From NCBI GenBank assembly GCA_020055645.1, contig CM034548.1, forward strand, positions 19,406,001 through 19,470,000: a stretch of 64,000 nucleotides of DNA, read 5' to 3'. Position 1 is the first letter of the stretch; each line of letters opens with the position of its first letter. The stretch is from Tomocerus qinae (taxonomy: Eukaryota > Arthropoda > Collembola > Entomobryomorpha > Tomoceridae). Made by a program: the position numbers and the translations under genes. A model generated the notes under the pieces. It did no database searches, was not told where the DNA came from, and worked only from the letters and a program-made list of their open reading frames with translations. Of this stretch, positions 1 through 12,719 are shown piece by piece.

Positions 1-468
1 AGTACATTAACTAGAGTTTAGAGAAGTTGGAGAACTCGGAAAGTAAGTTGGTTCGGTTTGACGGGATTCTTATGCTCTTGTCTTCTACTTACATGTAATC
101 TAACCATGCACGAAACCAAAGGAGAGCAGATCACTTGTTTCCCATTGTGAACTATAAAGTGGGAGGAAAGATTGAACTTTTACTCTGCAATAAGGTATGC
201 TAATAAGATCCGCATATAGGATAGAGTGTTATTATTAGTGCACTATGTATGCATCTGACATTATGTGACGGCAGATTGGCAGAACATTATAGTAATGACA
301 AAAGTTGAATGCCTAAGGTTACTAATGCTACAAAGTATATTAATATAGGTTATTATTATTCCTGCAGATAGGGTATAGGAAGGCACGAGGTATCTGTAGA
401 GAGATTAAAATTGTAGAGAGAGGCTTAATGATTGAATTGAGAGAACAAAGTCTAAGAATGATGATTAC
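1..468. other. AT-rich left edge, possible intron
   Basis: No gene is supported here. If the minus-strand exon at 469-612 is real, this stretch is the start of its first intron, beginning with GTAATC on the minus strand, and the rest of the gene lies left of the window. The minus-strand frame of that exon stays open down to 340 without a stop, so the splice position is not forced by a stop codon. The stretch is otherwise ordinary AT-rich sequence. Confidence 0.35.
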
Positions 469-612
469 TTGTTGCCAGAACTGAGCAAGGAGGAAGATTC
501 GTTCTTTTTTCAAAATCCAATCGACAGGTGGTGGATTAGGTGAAGAAGTGAGTGGTGGAGGTGCGGGCGGCGTAGGTGGCGAAGCAGCGATTGACGGAGA
601 TAGCGCTTCCAT
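469..612 (-). CDS. Candidate first coding exon, proline-rich N-terminus
   Basis: This open segment stands out from everything around it: 541-600 holds 30 G and 7 C in 60 bases, while the flanks are about one third GC. Read on the minus strand from the ATG at 610-612 (G at +4), it gives 48 codons. Residues 5-29 are a Ser/Ala/Thr/Pro-rich stretch with runs such as PPTPPAPPP. Residues 30-48 (VDWILKKERIFLLAQFWQQ) are charged then hydrophobic-aromatic and look helical. It ends after CAA CAA at a possible phase-0 donor GTAATC (467 downward). A second in-frame ATG at 661-663 would add 17 residues, so the start is uncertain. I do not recognise the family. The composition and mixed residue usage look coding, but the purine bias of the plus strand also lengthens minus-strand frames. 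Downstream exons would lie outside the window. Confidence 0.4.
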
Positions 613-663
613 AGGCAATAAACAATAGTCTACTCCCAGCGTCCGATTCTTATGGCCGTACAT

Positions 664-3600
664 TATGTCTTTGGATTGCTACGTTTAGGTCGTTTATTAT
701 TAGTTGTCTGTTCGTCTGTAGTTTGGGTTCCCTATGATTATTGTATTGTTTAGTTACAAGTAGGTAAGTGTTCGTTTCTAGATTATTGCAGGTTTTGTTT
801 TTTAAAGTTCAGTTCAAGTACAAATAAGTATTGCATAATAATTGCTATAACGTCCTTCTTCCCCGAAGTAGTGATTGATTCTCATTTGAACTTTCAACTT
901 GTATCATCCCTCCAGTCACAAAACATTAAAGCGAAGCACATTGGTTTGGATTGTATTAATACTTAGTACTATTTATAGGGAATTAATACTGTAAGTAGTA
1001 TAGAGTTAGTAGTCGCAAATTGTCCGTAGGATTTATATGAATTTGCACAGAGAGTGAGAGAATGTAAAATAAGTAACTATTTATATCATTGGTTTCTTTG
1101 GCTGGATGGGGAAATCTATTTTTCGTTGGATTATGGTATGAATGAGCAAGGAGGCACGAGATAAGTAATATTATTATTATTACAATCAGTTCATTTTCTC
1201 TCTTTTTTGAATGTCCGTTAAATGAGGCGGAAATGAGTTCTACAAGTTACGACGGGTTTTCGTAACAAGACGGAGATGTATGTGAGAAGGTTCTTTTTTC
1301 TTTATCCACCCCAGCCTGTGGACAATACATAGATACAATGAAAATACTTACTTAACAATAACAATTACAACATTCGTTCGTCCGTTCGTGCGAAAGATAT
1401 CGCATCACATCGGTGGATTAGATTCGTCTTTTCTTGTTCTCACACTACTGCCTCTTCACTCAATAATTCCCTCATTTAATTTCCAAATACAATACAATTG
1501 AATTGAATTGAAATAAATTCGTGCCTTGCACTCATTCTCTTCCCTTTTAATTTTAATTGTCAGACTTGTTCTGCTCAAGTAATGCACAACATATGTCATG
1601 TAACTATGTAATAAGTAGACGTACTTTCGCATGCCTCTGCAAAAAATTGATTATTCGTTCCTACTTACATTTCCTACACTACTACTGTATATACAAAATG
1701 TGTGCACGTAAGTCCAGTTTCTAGCCAAGGGAAGGCAAGGCATAGCAATCTGGCATGACATCTGATATATTATGTGATTTATTAAGCACAGTATCCGTAC
1801 TTGAGACCATTTAGATACATAGAATAAATCCAATGACATTATTCCATTCATTACATTTCCCGTGTTCACTCTATTAGACACAACAGCCTACGCTTGTCAA
1901 TAACTTCAATTGTCACTTTATTCTTAATAGAAAGTCCTCACTATAGTAATTAACAGTCAGAGTCCTTTTAGTATACTTGAATTGACTCATTCACAAATCC
2001 AACTGACAGATGCTAATAGTATCGGAAAAAAACTTCCTACCTAATTATCACACACACTCACACATTTATATACTTTGTCCTTATTAAATATGCCACAAGA
2101 TATGATTTCTGCACCGACCATTATTCTCACTTCACACACTCAACTCATTAAATTGCTATAGTAGTAATGTATATTATTAAATTCTTCCTGTGTGGCTATT
2201 CTCTCGTTCAATTTTAGTAACCTTAGATTTTTTATGCCTTCACATCACAGTTAAATAAATCCTTTCCTTGTGAATATTCATCACAAATATTTTATTTTGC
2301 TTCCATGATTGATTCATTAATTTCATGCAAGCTCCTCGCTCCCCTCTAACTTTCCAACTAATTGAGCCCTAAGTAAGCTAGATGAGTTAGACCATGAGAC
2401 AGACAATAGTAATTTATTGGTAGTTTGACTCTTATATCTCTTGCGATATCACAAATAGGTATAAGTAAATAATTATCATAAACATGTGTGACTCTACCTA
2501 TTTCTCTATCCTACATATCCACCGAATTGTAGCGTTAATCACTTAAGTACACAGCTATGCACTGTAATAATGTGTATCCAAACTATATCTCTAAAATACA
2601 TAGCGTCATTCTTGTGCAATGCTTATATCTCAAAAATAATGAAACTATTGGATTTAATGTCATGGATTTCACAGTTGATTACTAAATGTATGTTTGCAGA
2701 GAGACCGATTTGGTAAATTATCGACATTCTTGATGTCTCTCGAAGAGGAGATCAAAGCATTAAATGGAATCGAAGAGAATCAGTGGAAACTCGTCATAAA
2801 TAAAAAAGAGTCTGCTATCCTGTTCGGCTTTATTATAGAGTGTGGGTGGATAAACAGATAGATGTGATGTGTTGTAAAATAATGAGCACTAATCAATCAA
2901 TAAACATTCGTATAATATAAGTAGACTATATACGTGTATTTATTATTCTGAGTACATACTTACTGAGGTAATGCGTGTTTTATGTGTGAGAGGAAGAGAT
3001 TCGTGAATGTCGTTAGTAGAGTTCGGTTGGATTTGGATTTAGAGGCATTAGGTTAGGAATTGTCCATATTATCATCTCGCCTCGATTAAAGTTAAAGTCA
3101 AAGTCAACCGAGTCGCTCACTATCAGGCGGATAAAGCTCAATAGATGAAAGAGGATTAAAGGTGTGTTTTCTGTTCTGGGGGTCGAATTATTGAACATTA
3201 CATAGCCGAGATACTGAAACTTTGGTTTGGATGGTTGTGTGCAGTGCAATCTGCTAATACTCTCTGCCTTGCCTACAAAGAATTCGCTCATTCTATTGAC
3301 ATGAGTGACTGACACCCACCTAATGCAATATATTTATATCTGAACGTCAGCATCTACAATGCTCTCTATACATCTCTATCATATTGGTAAAGTCTCTTTT
3401 GTTGATTTACAATTCAGCCACTCTTGACAATGTACTATCTATCGTAAATAAATAAAGACTCGTATAGCCATAAATAGGTAAATTATGGAGCATCATACAA
3501 AATATAGATAAATAATACAGATGTCATTTTACTTACGTATTTAGGTAGCTTGTCATATAGATATACAAGATTTATTATTATATATTGTGAATGCACCACG

Positions 3601-6419
3601 GAAGTTTCCTTTGTATAGGCATACCAATCTATTACTAAATCCATTAGCTACTGATACCTTAATTTCATCGACAGAAACCATCTATCTAAATTATTTTGAT
3701 ATAATTCATCATGTGGATATAAATCCGTCTCGAGTATATAGATACATTTATTGCGTCTGCTGATGTTTCCCATAATTTCACTAACTTGGTTATAATATGA
3801 GTGAAATGGTAAAGGCGTGATGATGGTCGGATTATGACAAAGGAATTAAGCAGGGGCAATATCACGAGTCGTCGCTTATCCGCTCAACTATTGAAAATCG
3901 AAAATCAGCAGCTCTCTATATGAAACAATGTCCGCAGCAGTCTGCTTCTGTAGTGCATGCAGATTTATGCCATTCAATGTTCAATCTGCTACTTATTTAC
4001 TACCAGTGCAGCTCTACAATTCTGCATACCTACTGCTAGCTACTACTCTACCGTATTTTACCAATATTATTATTATATCACTAAATTTACTACTACTTCT
4101 CCTGCATAGTTTCCAGGACCTAATAATAACGTGGTGGATGTCGAGAGAGGATGAAAGCCTTGGTTATCTGCAATATCTATTTATTTATATCTGCGAATGT
4201 TGAGACTAAGCAGAGAAGTGGATATATCAAACAAAGTATAATATTGTCGATGTCGTTGATATAGTATTCCGTAGGAAATGGGACGAAGAAAAGAGAACAG
4301 ACCAGGACCGGGACATATTCCATGCAATAATTATAATACAATACATAAGTATAGAATGCAAATAAAGATATGCTGCTTGGTTGGGCTGCTATGTGCCAGA
4401 TGGTGACCTGGCGGCTCTTGAGCTTCTGTCGACTCAACTTACTTACTAGTTAGTACTCAGTTACAAGTTTACAACTTGGGATTTATCTCATGCACTCAAT
4501 TCAATACAATTCCCTATAAGAACGCTTCCCTTCAGCACATCCCCGAATATTCACTTAACTATAGATACTCTTTGTTCGCATTTTGCATGTGTATGTTGTG
4601 CAGACTGATCTATCTATGAGTATTGCGTGTGTAGGCATAGTAGGATCCGTCTTACTAGAATATTATCTTATTCTTGTCAACCTGGGGGAATGTGCTTCAA
4701 ACCACATCCAGTCTTTCAAGACTAATTTGAATGGAATTCGATTTGAATTCACTCATTGAGATAATCTTGTCGCATCACATTGTGTTTTCCACACTTGAAT
4801 CTTTTAATCCTATAATGGGATACCTGTCTCTGTCTCACATAATTTTGCCATCACAACCCAACTTAAATTTAATTTTGTATTACATGCAACTCTATTTGAA
4901 ACTCATGCATGAACCAATTCGAGAATTGCTTTTGTATAAAAAGTCGCTCTCCTAATCTTGTATATCAACTTATCATTATGTTTTACAAGAAATCCTTCTC
5001 CTCTAATTGTGTTTTCGTGCTTATACCGTAGTACTTCTGCCAACTTACATTCTTCCACTATGTCATTTGATAGCCACGCTCTCTGGAGAAAGTGCATAAC
5101 AATCCAAGCTATTTCTCAATCTATTCATCATTATCGCCAATTATTTTAGCTACTGACACACATACAAACTAAATAATTACCACCAATTCCAAGCTCAAAA
5201 TATTTAATTGGGTTACAATTTGGATTTAAGTAAGCAATCCTTAGCCAAGCTATACATTTCCCCTATAATTATTCATAGTTAGCAACAGAATTCATCATAT
5301 GCCATTTGACAATGCATTTTTGAAGCCAATTTTTGCATGAAAAGTCGAGATTGCACATAATTATCACGAGGGAAATAGTAGAACAAGCTGAGTAACTGTT
5401 AACTTGTTATATATACTAACTTAATTTCGATGCATGTATTAGTACAGCAATAAGAATAGGGAATAACAAGGGAGTATATGGAGAGAGACGCAGAAATTAC
5501 AAAGACAAACATAGCGAGGGTGATGTTTGGACAGGGTAAGAAGAGACGAACCGACTGTGGTCCGTTATTGACTTATCTCAGGCACTTCTGATATAACATA
5601 TCCCAAAGCAAATGCAAAGGTGCGAATGCTATTGTGGCTTGTGAGAGTGAATCGGGAAGGAATGTAATAATGTACCTATACTTAGCTACCTACATGTTTT
5701 CTATCTTTCTTTACACCCGTATTCTGTTCCCAGAGTACAACATCCACCCCCAATTGTCACTCAGCCTTCTGTCGACTATTCTCTTCGACAGAGATGCCCT
5801 TACATATATTCAACCCCAAATAGAATCATTTTTACGTTATGTGAAGATAGAAATGCGTATATTTACATAGCTTTTCTTATTAATCGAAGCAAATTTGTGA
5901 TTCTTACTGTAATTAAAGACGTTTCTTGCCGTTTCGGTGTTATTTAGCTCGGGAATTATATTTAAATTCATAAGAAATTTGGCAATTAATGAAATAATTA
6001 ATTACAGGAGAAGTAAGTAGTAGTAGTAACAACAAGAAACAACAACCAACCAACAAGTGGACTAAAATGATTGTAATTTTAGTGCAAATAAATTGTGATG
6101 TACATAAAAAGAGTATTTATATACATAAAATACTTGGCTGACTAAGATCAACCCTTTTTACAAAGAAAACTATTTCTGTAAGTTTGATATGCACAGTATA
6201 GTAAAAGAGGACTTCCAGTATCCTTTACATTATGTGTCTTTGTGCATATTTAAAAGATTGTGGATTTAACTGTTAAAAATGCATGTAATGCTAAAGAAAA
6301 TGTGTCAATATTGACACTACTGTAAAATTTGGTGTGAAATATACAATACTGAGGGTTGAAATAGAAATTTTATAAATCTAGTATATGTATTTGCTATATA
6401 AATATTATGTGATGATTGG
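664..6419. other. AT-rich non-coding stretch
   Basis: I see no supported gene in these 5.7 kb. There is a weak purine-to-pyrimidine change between 1140-1300 and 1400-1560. A short inverted repeat, GTTACG/CGTAAC, lies at 1246-1266 with a 9-base loop. A 100-codon minus-strand frame (3013-3315) has mixed composition and an ATG but no splice signals or recognisable domain, so I leave it uncalled. If the exon at 469-612 starts a gene, the part nearest 664 is its 5' UTR and upstream region. Confidence 0.5.
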
Positions 6420-6870
6420 AATACCGACCGGTGATGAGTACGGAGAGACATTCAATACTAGAAGTGAGGTTGGTTGGAGCGTTGAGGCAGATTTCTTTCG
6501 GAACAAGGTTGAACCGGACTAGTGATTGACAGTGAGTCAGTCATCAGCAGTCGGAGCAGAATGGGGGTGATGATGAGATTGAGACGTTGGCTAAAAGAGC
6601 CAGACGCGTTTTGTTTTTTAGCTGCTCTATTTTGCTTTGGCTATGCAGTGGAGTGTTGAGTCGTACTTAAACATGGTCCTGTGAGGTACTACGACAAAGA
6701 GTTTGCACTGGGGCAATCGGGACTGCTAAGAGACATCGTGGTTCAGATTCATAAAGTGTCATTCCTCTGCTCTCCTCCTCGACTCTCTTGCTGAGTGACA
6801 ACATGTACTCAAAATACAATGGAAATGCAATTTGTCGTCGAGGATCGGAAGCTCAGGGAAAAATTGGCTC
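6420..6870. promoter_or_regulatory. GC-elevated non-coding block, possible enhancer or ncRNA
   Basis: This 450-base block is clearly richer in G and C than its flanks, yet neither strand holds an open frame of 60 codons. It contains the TGATTGACAG plus TGAGTCA pair described separately and several CG dinucleotides (ACCGACCGG, GACGCG, GTCGTCGAGG). A regulatory element or a non-coding exon would fit. I cannot tell which, and no transcript signal is decisive. Confidence 0.35.
6523..6539 (+). promoter_or_regulatory. Exd/Pbx-Hth/Meis word abutting an AP-1 site
   Basis: TGATTGACAG (6523-6532) matches the known composite site of Pbx/Exd with Meis/Hth homeodomain proteins. It is followed directly by TGAGTCA (6533-6539), the palindromic AP-1 (Jun/Fos) site, with no gap. 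The words are read directly from the sequence. Binding is inference. Confidence 0.3.
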
Positions 6871-7799
6871 TAGACAATCTCCTCCTTTTTCATAAATGAT
6901 TTTTCAACTTGTTCACATTCCATTTCACTCACTAACAATGCACTGAAACTTATTTAGTAGGTAATTGCTATTAGTAGTCGTTGGTTTGAGAACACAATAA
7001 TATATTCCACCCAGAGACAAACCAATTTTCTTAGCTATATAATACGTACTACAGTATATCTATATAAGATAACAATAAAGAACAGGAAAACAATCTTATT
7101 GTTGGATAACTGTTGTTGTGATTGTGACAATCAATTTTCTAGGATTTTCACTGATATGATTGTAAACGGAGCTTTTTTTGCATTGCTCGATTTAATTCCC
7201 TTCCTTTGATTTTGCTATTGATATTGCTTATACAGTGCGACATGAGACTCTATATACGTATAGTGGGCACACTCTGACTTTGTCACTGTAGTACACACCT
7301 CTTATTGTGCCACTTCCTCTACCTACAAATATATTCTAGCTGATTTCCTTGTCAACCCCACTTTTCGGAAATGACATTTGATTCCACAGATATGTTCAGA
7401 TTCAAAGATTTCAAGGAGCACTCACTTATTCCCAATTACAGTACTCTGCCACATAGACCGTCTGAGCATGTACGTGTATGCAAATAGGTATATATTGTAC
7501 CCCAGCAAGTTCGTGCCAACAACCGAGTTTTTCTCACACTGGAAAGTTCGATAACTATTAGTCCGTGTCACAACAATTGATAAGGAGAGCCACCCAAGAG
7601 TCAACAAGATCTAGCAAGCGGAGCATTACAGAGATAGTGAACTACTATATACGATAGTGACGATAACAATAATACTTTTAATTAGTCTTGAGGTAATTGA
7701 TGTGTCAATAATAGTTTTCCTGTGACAAACAGGCTACTTAAAGCTTTGGGTATAGAGAAATCACTCACTATTTAATACTTAATAATAATACCTATGTAT
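6871..7799. other. AT-rich non-coding stretch
   Basis: Plain AT-rich sequence between the GC-elevated block and the purine-rich arm starting near 7.8 kb. The only open frame (7422-7607, minus) has no supporting signal. I see nothing else in it. Confidence 0.5.
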
Positions 7800-8639
7800 A
7801 CACTCGCACACCTACTTATAATACGTGTTTATAATTCAGAGTTTGCCAAATTCGGGGCACTTTGCTCTACAGTATACAAAAATCGAGGGTGGATGTTGTT
7901 CTCAAAACGTATTAGTGTGTATAGTAAGTAGAGTGAGAGAGATACAACACTTGTGTGATATGAAAACTTGAGATTTGTTTCAACGATGCTTTTCACGAAA
8001 ACCGAACCGAACTGAAATGTGTCGTATAACAAGGTAAAGGTCCAACAATGTCGAGGTACAACAACAATGTCTGTGACGGACTCCCGGAAGGTTTTTTGAA
8101 AGTGACAATGAAAGTGAGTCACCAGCAGTGAAGTCACTTGGTCACCAAGCACCTCAGATCTCTCGACGCAACTGAAACGCAACAATGTGGACGCAGCGTG
8201 ATAGCCAGTAGTGAGTATTTAATTGAGCTAAAGGTCAGTTGTCGGAGGAAGTGGCTGAAGGTGGTGAGGAAAGCCGGGTGTTTTGAGTCGCAACAGTGAG
8301 GAGTAGGACATGATTTCAGTTCGGAGGGCAACAGAGAACTGAAGGATAAGGGTATTTGGGGCTGTCGATAGGGCATAAGTAAGTTGGTGGATTGGATGTC
8401 GTATCATCGTCACGTAAAAGGCAACGTAATAACGTGGAGGAGAGTAGCGTGGAGAGTCTGAACAGGGAGAAGAAGGAGTAGTAGTAGTAGAGGGTTAGCG
8501 ATACCTACGTAACAAACGAACATAACATAATGTAACGTATCAGTTGTGAAGAGAGCAATACTACAGAGTGAGGTGTATACATAGGTTGGTTGGGAGAGCG
8601 AGAGGAGCACCCAAGACAAGACGGAGTTGGACCCCCAAA
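7800..8639 (-). promoter_or_regulatory. G/A-rich arm left of the 8.7 kb core
   Basis: The plus strand is G-rich here (8281-8340 has 19 G and 9 C), so a leftward transcript from the core would have a CU-rich leader. Several minus-strand frames overlap each other (7829-8185, 8134-8376, 8228-8413, 8410-8619, 8505-8804). Such overlap is the signature of a stop-poor pyrimidine-rich strand rather than of one gene. The 118-codon frame at 7829-8185 has mixed composition but no known domain and no flanking splice sites I trust. Confidence 0.35.
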
Positions 8640-8810
8640 GCCCCTTCTCAATGACTCGGTGATCTGTTGGAGGGGCCGATCATTCAATTCGATCAGGAAT
8701 TGTCTATTGAAATAAGAAGCGGGCGCATGTCTTGGCTCCAGCGGTGGATTGATTCCCGGATTGGAGAATCGGTCCGACCCAAAGGGTGGAGGATTGGAAA
8801 CCAAACCCAG
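8640..8810 (+). promoter_or_regulatory. GC-rich core at a G-to-C skew switch, promoter-like
   Basis: This is one of the two GC-richest non-repetitive segments of the window. It lies between a G-rich left arm and a C-rich right arm. It carries TTCGATCAGGA (8688-8698), TGGAGAATCG (8762-8771) and GATTGGAAA (8792-8800), and all three words recur in the core at 36361-36430. The position and symmetry suggest a divergent promoter or a first exon. No TATA box or initiator can be assigned with certainty. Confidence 0.4.
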
Positions 8811-8901
8811 ACGGCACGGAGCTCAGCTAACTCGCTCAGCTCAACTCACTCAAACAGCAAAAGAGTCTTCTCCGAGCTCAGCACAATCTCCTACTCACTC
8901 G

Positions 8902-8945
8902 ACTACTACTACTACTACTCAACTGAACTTGACTTGACTTGACTT
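8902..8945 (+). repeat. (ACT)6 followed by (GACTT)3
   Basis: An ACT trinucleotide run at 8902-8919 is followed by three GACTT units at 8931-8945. Both lie at the start of the C-rich arm. Confidence 0.8.
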
Positions 8946-8982
8946 CCTTTGACTTGCTTTCGTTTGGTTTTCCATCGACTTG

Positions 8983-9060
8983 CACCCCCACACACACATA
9001 CTTACACACACACATACATACACACATCATACACACACACATACACTTTTATATATATAG
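8983..9060 (+). repeat. Interrupted CA microsatellite with TATATA tail
   Basis: CA/TA dinucleotides with CATA interruptions span 8983-9046, followed by a short (TA)n run that ends at 9060. Confidence 0.85.
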
Positions 9061-9970
9061 ATTCAAAGCAGCACATCAACAACTCACTGAAGAACTACCC
9101 TTTTATATTATTATCCAGCACAGTTTTATTCCCTCTATCTCTGCCTATTTATTTATCTGTCTCATTCTCTCTCCTCCGCTCTCCTACTCTTCTACTACTA
9201 CTACATACATACTACAACCACATACATACACAACAAACCTGCTAAGTCTCCCTTAAACAACAACAATACAAAACAATACATACCATCATCATCAGCAGAA
9301 CTCATGTGAACTAACTTCGCTCCACTCACTCACAACAGTCAAAAGGAAGCGAAACGAACCAACAACATTATTCTACGCGGACTTTGTTTCTATCTCCTAC
9401 ATATTATTATACACATGGATTACATATATCTCACTATACCCTTTTTATATATAATTCTTTAGTTCTTTAGCATAGTCAGACAGATACGTCACATCAAAAC
9501 CCAACTGCTACTATCTCCACTAATTCCATCCCTCTCTCTCAACTAAAGAAAAAGAGATCCGCATCTTTCTTTATTCCTTTTCTTTCTCTCATTCCCGTCT
9601 TTCCGTTAGATTGGCCAACTCAACTCTCATAACACAAGAAACATGGACACAAACAACACGAGCCCGGATCTTCCCAATCCCCACCGATACATTTGCCATT
9701 ACCACCCACCCATATCACAATAACTATAACAATATACCTTCAGATCAAAGACACAAACGACAAACTATAAAATTCTCTCCCTGCTCTCTCAATGATCTGA
9801 TCTCCTTCTTCCACAAAATTTCAAACACACTTCGCCTTCATCGCTCTCCCGTCCATCAACCACCTTATTTTATCTTCCTTTCCTTACACATTTCATTTGC
9901 ATTCAACAACTTCTTCCTACTACACAACTCACCCGCTACCTCTCTCTGTCTCACGTACACATAGTACACC

Positions 9971-12719
9971 CGTGCATCATTTAAACCCATTTATGGCAAC
10001 ATTTATATTAAACACATTCCTTTACAATCTATTTTGCAAAATTTTGTATAAAATTTTAAGAGCTCGATTATGTCTACCTGACATACTGCTATGATGTTCA
10101 TATAGAATTGAATAATTTTGTCAGGACTACTAGATGAATCTTAATGAATTTTTTCACATGACTACCTTTTAATGAATTTATCTGTTGATTCTGACCCACA
10201 TAATAATCCTCTCGCGATAATTAAACTAATTAATGTATTTCTGTTTGAAATTAATGCAAACAAGTCTATTGCGTACGTAGTAGATAAGATGCCCTTTTAC
10301 ATACATAGCAAATAGCTAGGTACCTATTAATTAATTAATAATTACTTATTTTGGTATGACTTTATCATGTTTTTTCTAACAACTTTGAACATCTTTGACA
10401 AGGTCAAGCTCATTCAATGAGATTTCATGTTTAGACTTCCTTTTATTTGTTATTGTCGTCCCTTATCTTTCTTTCTGCTGCCTACACATTGTAATCTATG
10501 CTGCCACAATCGGCTGAAGGTTAGATTTATTGGCTACTGCATAACAATAGACATTCATTATCTCACTATTACTCATGTAATTATCCCTCTTTTTAATCCA
10601 TCATAGAGTATTTTATCCAAAAACCAACAAAATCTTCGATTGCTCAGAATTGGCAGTTGAGTTTACAATGTCTTAATTTCCTATTAGAATGTCCATAAAG
10701 CTATGAGCATAACATAACTGGTAGTGGCGAGCGGAAATGCTTGTTGCATTTATGTAGCCACAGACACGTGATTTGACTATAGTAGGGGCTGGAACACATT
10801 AGTAGTCACTTAACTGACCTGTTCACGAAAAGAGCAAGTTCACCTGTGCTGTCTACCTGTCACCTTGTCTGTCCTGTTCTGTTTGAACCTGTCTGCATGG
10901 TATAGCAAGTAGTAGTTCCCTTTCTTTCGGCTCAACACTTGTACTCAGTTACAGCACGGAATTGATCTAATTTTAGCACAGAATGATTTTGTCCCTATTT
11001 CATTAGCAAACACGCAAGGAGTGAAGTAGAACGGGGAAGTAGACATATATAATTCCTACGTGGACCCCAATTTGCTCTTCGGTTTGGCTAAAGTGTATTT
11101 AATTTGTAAAGGTAAGTCTGTTCACCTTCTGACCTTCGTTGATGAGTCCGGACAGGAAAGGAAAAGTCAGTGTGCTATAAAAAAGGGCAGTTGTGCAGTG
11201 CAATGTCATGTCAGTGGAACAAAACAAGGAGACCAGAGGAGAGGAAACCAAAGAGGAGACCAGACAGCCGGAGCTAAGCGAAACTTTCTCCCTACTTGTT
11301 TGCTTTTAACTTGCTCTTTCTGCTCTTACTTAAGTAAAACATGACTTGGCTCTCCTATTATTATATAATAATATATGTAGGCATCTTTGTTCTATGATCC
11401 TGCCATTCTACTCCTTACTACTACTCCTTATTCCAGAAGAACTACTCGAGAAAGGTATATACGGCTACCTAGTTAAATAGTACGTGCTCTCCACCATACA
11501 AAACAGAACTTGAGTAGCACGGCACACTTACATACTTAAAATGGCTAGCCGTGGTCGTATCTCTGTAGTAGTCAAGCGAGCCAAACCAACCACTCTCAGT
11601 CCAACCAACTCTTTCAAAGTTTCAACTGGTAGTAGGAAACACTGTACTACTATCCTAGTACATACATTACTACATATATGTACTTATAGTAAGAGATAGC
11701 CGCGACATTACATAACATTACATTACGCTAGGTACGTACTTACGTTAGAAAACTACGTACCCACACTCTCCCATATTATAAACTTAAGGTTACAGATGAT
11801 ATTATATATACGGATGTATACTTACATACTACTACATACTTACAAGATAGTCTTTTCTTCACTAAAGACACTGCAATATTATTTTCTGTACTAGATGTAT
11901 AGCAAGTAGATTTTATATGTAATATGTATCTTAAAAGTAGCTCTACACTCCACATCATAATTCATAATAACATCCTTTTGGGCTCTATGCACATTCTCTC
12001 TAGTGCTCACTTCCATTACACAGTGCACTGCATACTACTACTCTCTGTTTACGTGTGTGCACAATGAACTTTGACAATGAGATCTTCATATGCCCAATGC
12101 ACTCTGACTATCTAATTCCTACGCTTCATTGTGTGCAAACTATACTACCAAATCCTACTCTTTTTTCATCATTGCATAAACATAATAGCATATTGTGGAT
12201 TTACGCAGGTTATGCTCGGACGTGAATGCACAAAAATGTTGGGAACTGCATAACATCCGACATTTACATTTAAATGCACTTTTGCATAATCCCCATTTTG
12301 CATAGGTATGCATGCATTGTCAACCGAGGTCACTGAATCTCTTATTAGTTCTGAGATAACACTTTCTTCCAACTCCTAATACGTTTCAAATGTAATTAAT
12401 TACACTGCATTTCGTACAGTGCTAAGTTTAAATGTATTTGTACTTTTAAAAGTTCAAGGTACCTACTATGTACTGTAACAGGATTCAAAAATGGCAAGAC
12501 TGGGGATCTTTTATTATCACATAGCGTACGCACGTGCAAATATCTACCCCCAGCGTATGTGTATGCACACTTTTATCAATTCCGGTTTTGCTTTGTCCAG
12601 TTGACCTGTTTTTAAGTGCGATGTGCAAGGTTAGTTTTATTTTATAGAGACAGTAAAGTAAGTAAGCATTGTGGAGCATAGCATTGTTTCTACTATGTAG
12701 TAAAGGTACAGGTATACTA
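9971..12719. other. AT-rich non-coding stretch with one strong donor-like site
   Basis: No gene is supported. The best single signal is a consensus 5' splice site, AAAG|GTAAGT, with its last exon base at 11111. The frame leading into it is open for about 27 codons but lacks an ATG and a convincing acceptor, so I do not call an exon. The 94-codon frame at 11060-11344 uses a GTG start and runs through this donor. The remainder is AT-rich with no repeat of note. Confidence 0.4.

Larger units (their letters stand above)
8811..9970 (+). promoter_or_regulatory. C/T/A-rich arm right of the 8.7 kb core, possible long 5' leader
   Basis: The plus strand is strongly G-poor (9121-9180 has 4 G and 20 C) for more than 1 kb. 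It contains CA, ACT and GACTT repeats. The open frames in it (8939-9256, 8949-9245, 9611-9964) encode low-complexity Thr/Ser/His/Leu strings, as expected from CU/CA-rich DNA, and I do not call them genes. I found no GTAAG or GTGAG donor inside the arm. A transcribed 5' UTR is plausible, but so is unselected biased DNA. Confidence 0.3.

Noticed and set aside
3094..3108. 15-base match AAAGTCAAAGTCAAC with 44634-44648, nuclear-receptor-like half-sites
   Set aside because: In a 64 kb AT-rich window several 15-base matches are expected by chance, and the half-sites are AAGTCA rather than AGGTCA.
8134..8804. Several overlapping minus-strand frames
   Set aside because: They overlap in more than one phase, which a stop-poor pyrimidine-rich strand produces by itself.
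11140..11180. Hammerhead-ribozyme-like core (TTGATGAGTCC ... GGAAA)
   Set aside because: The first core base is wrong (TTGATGA instead of CTGATGA), stem II has no workable loop, and no stem I or stem III with an NUH cleavage site can be drawn.
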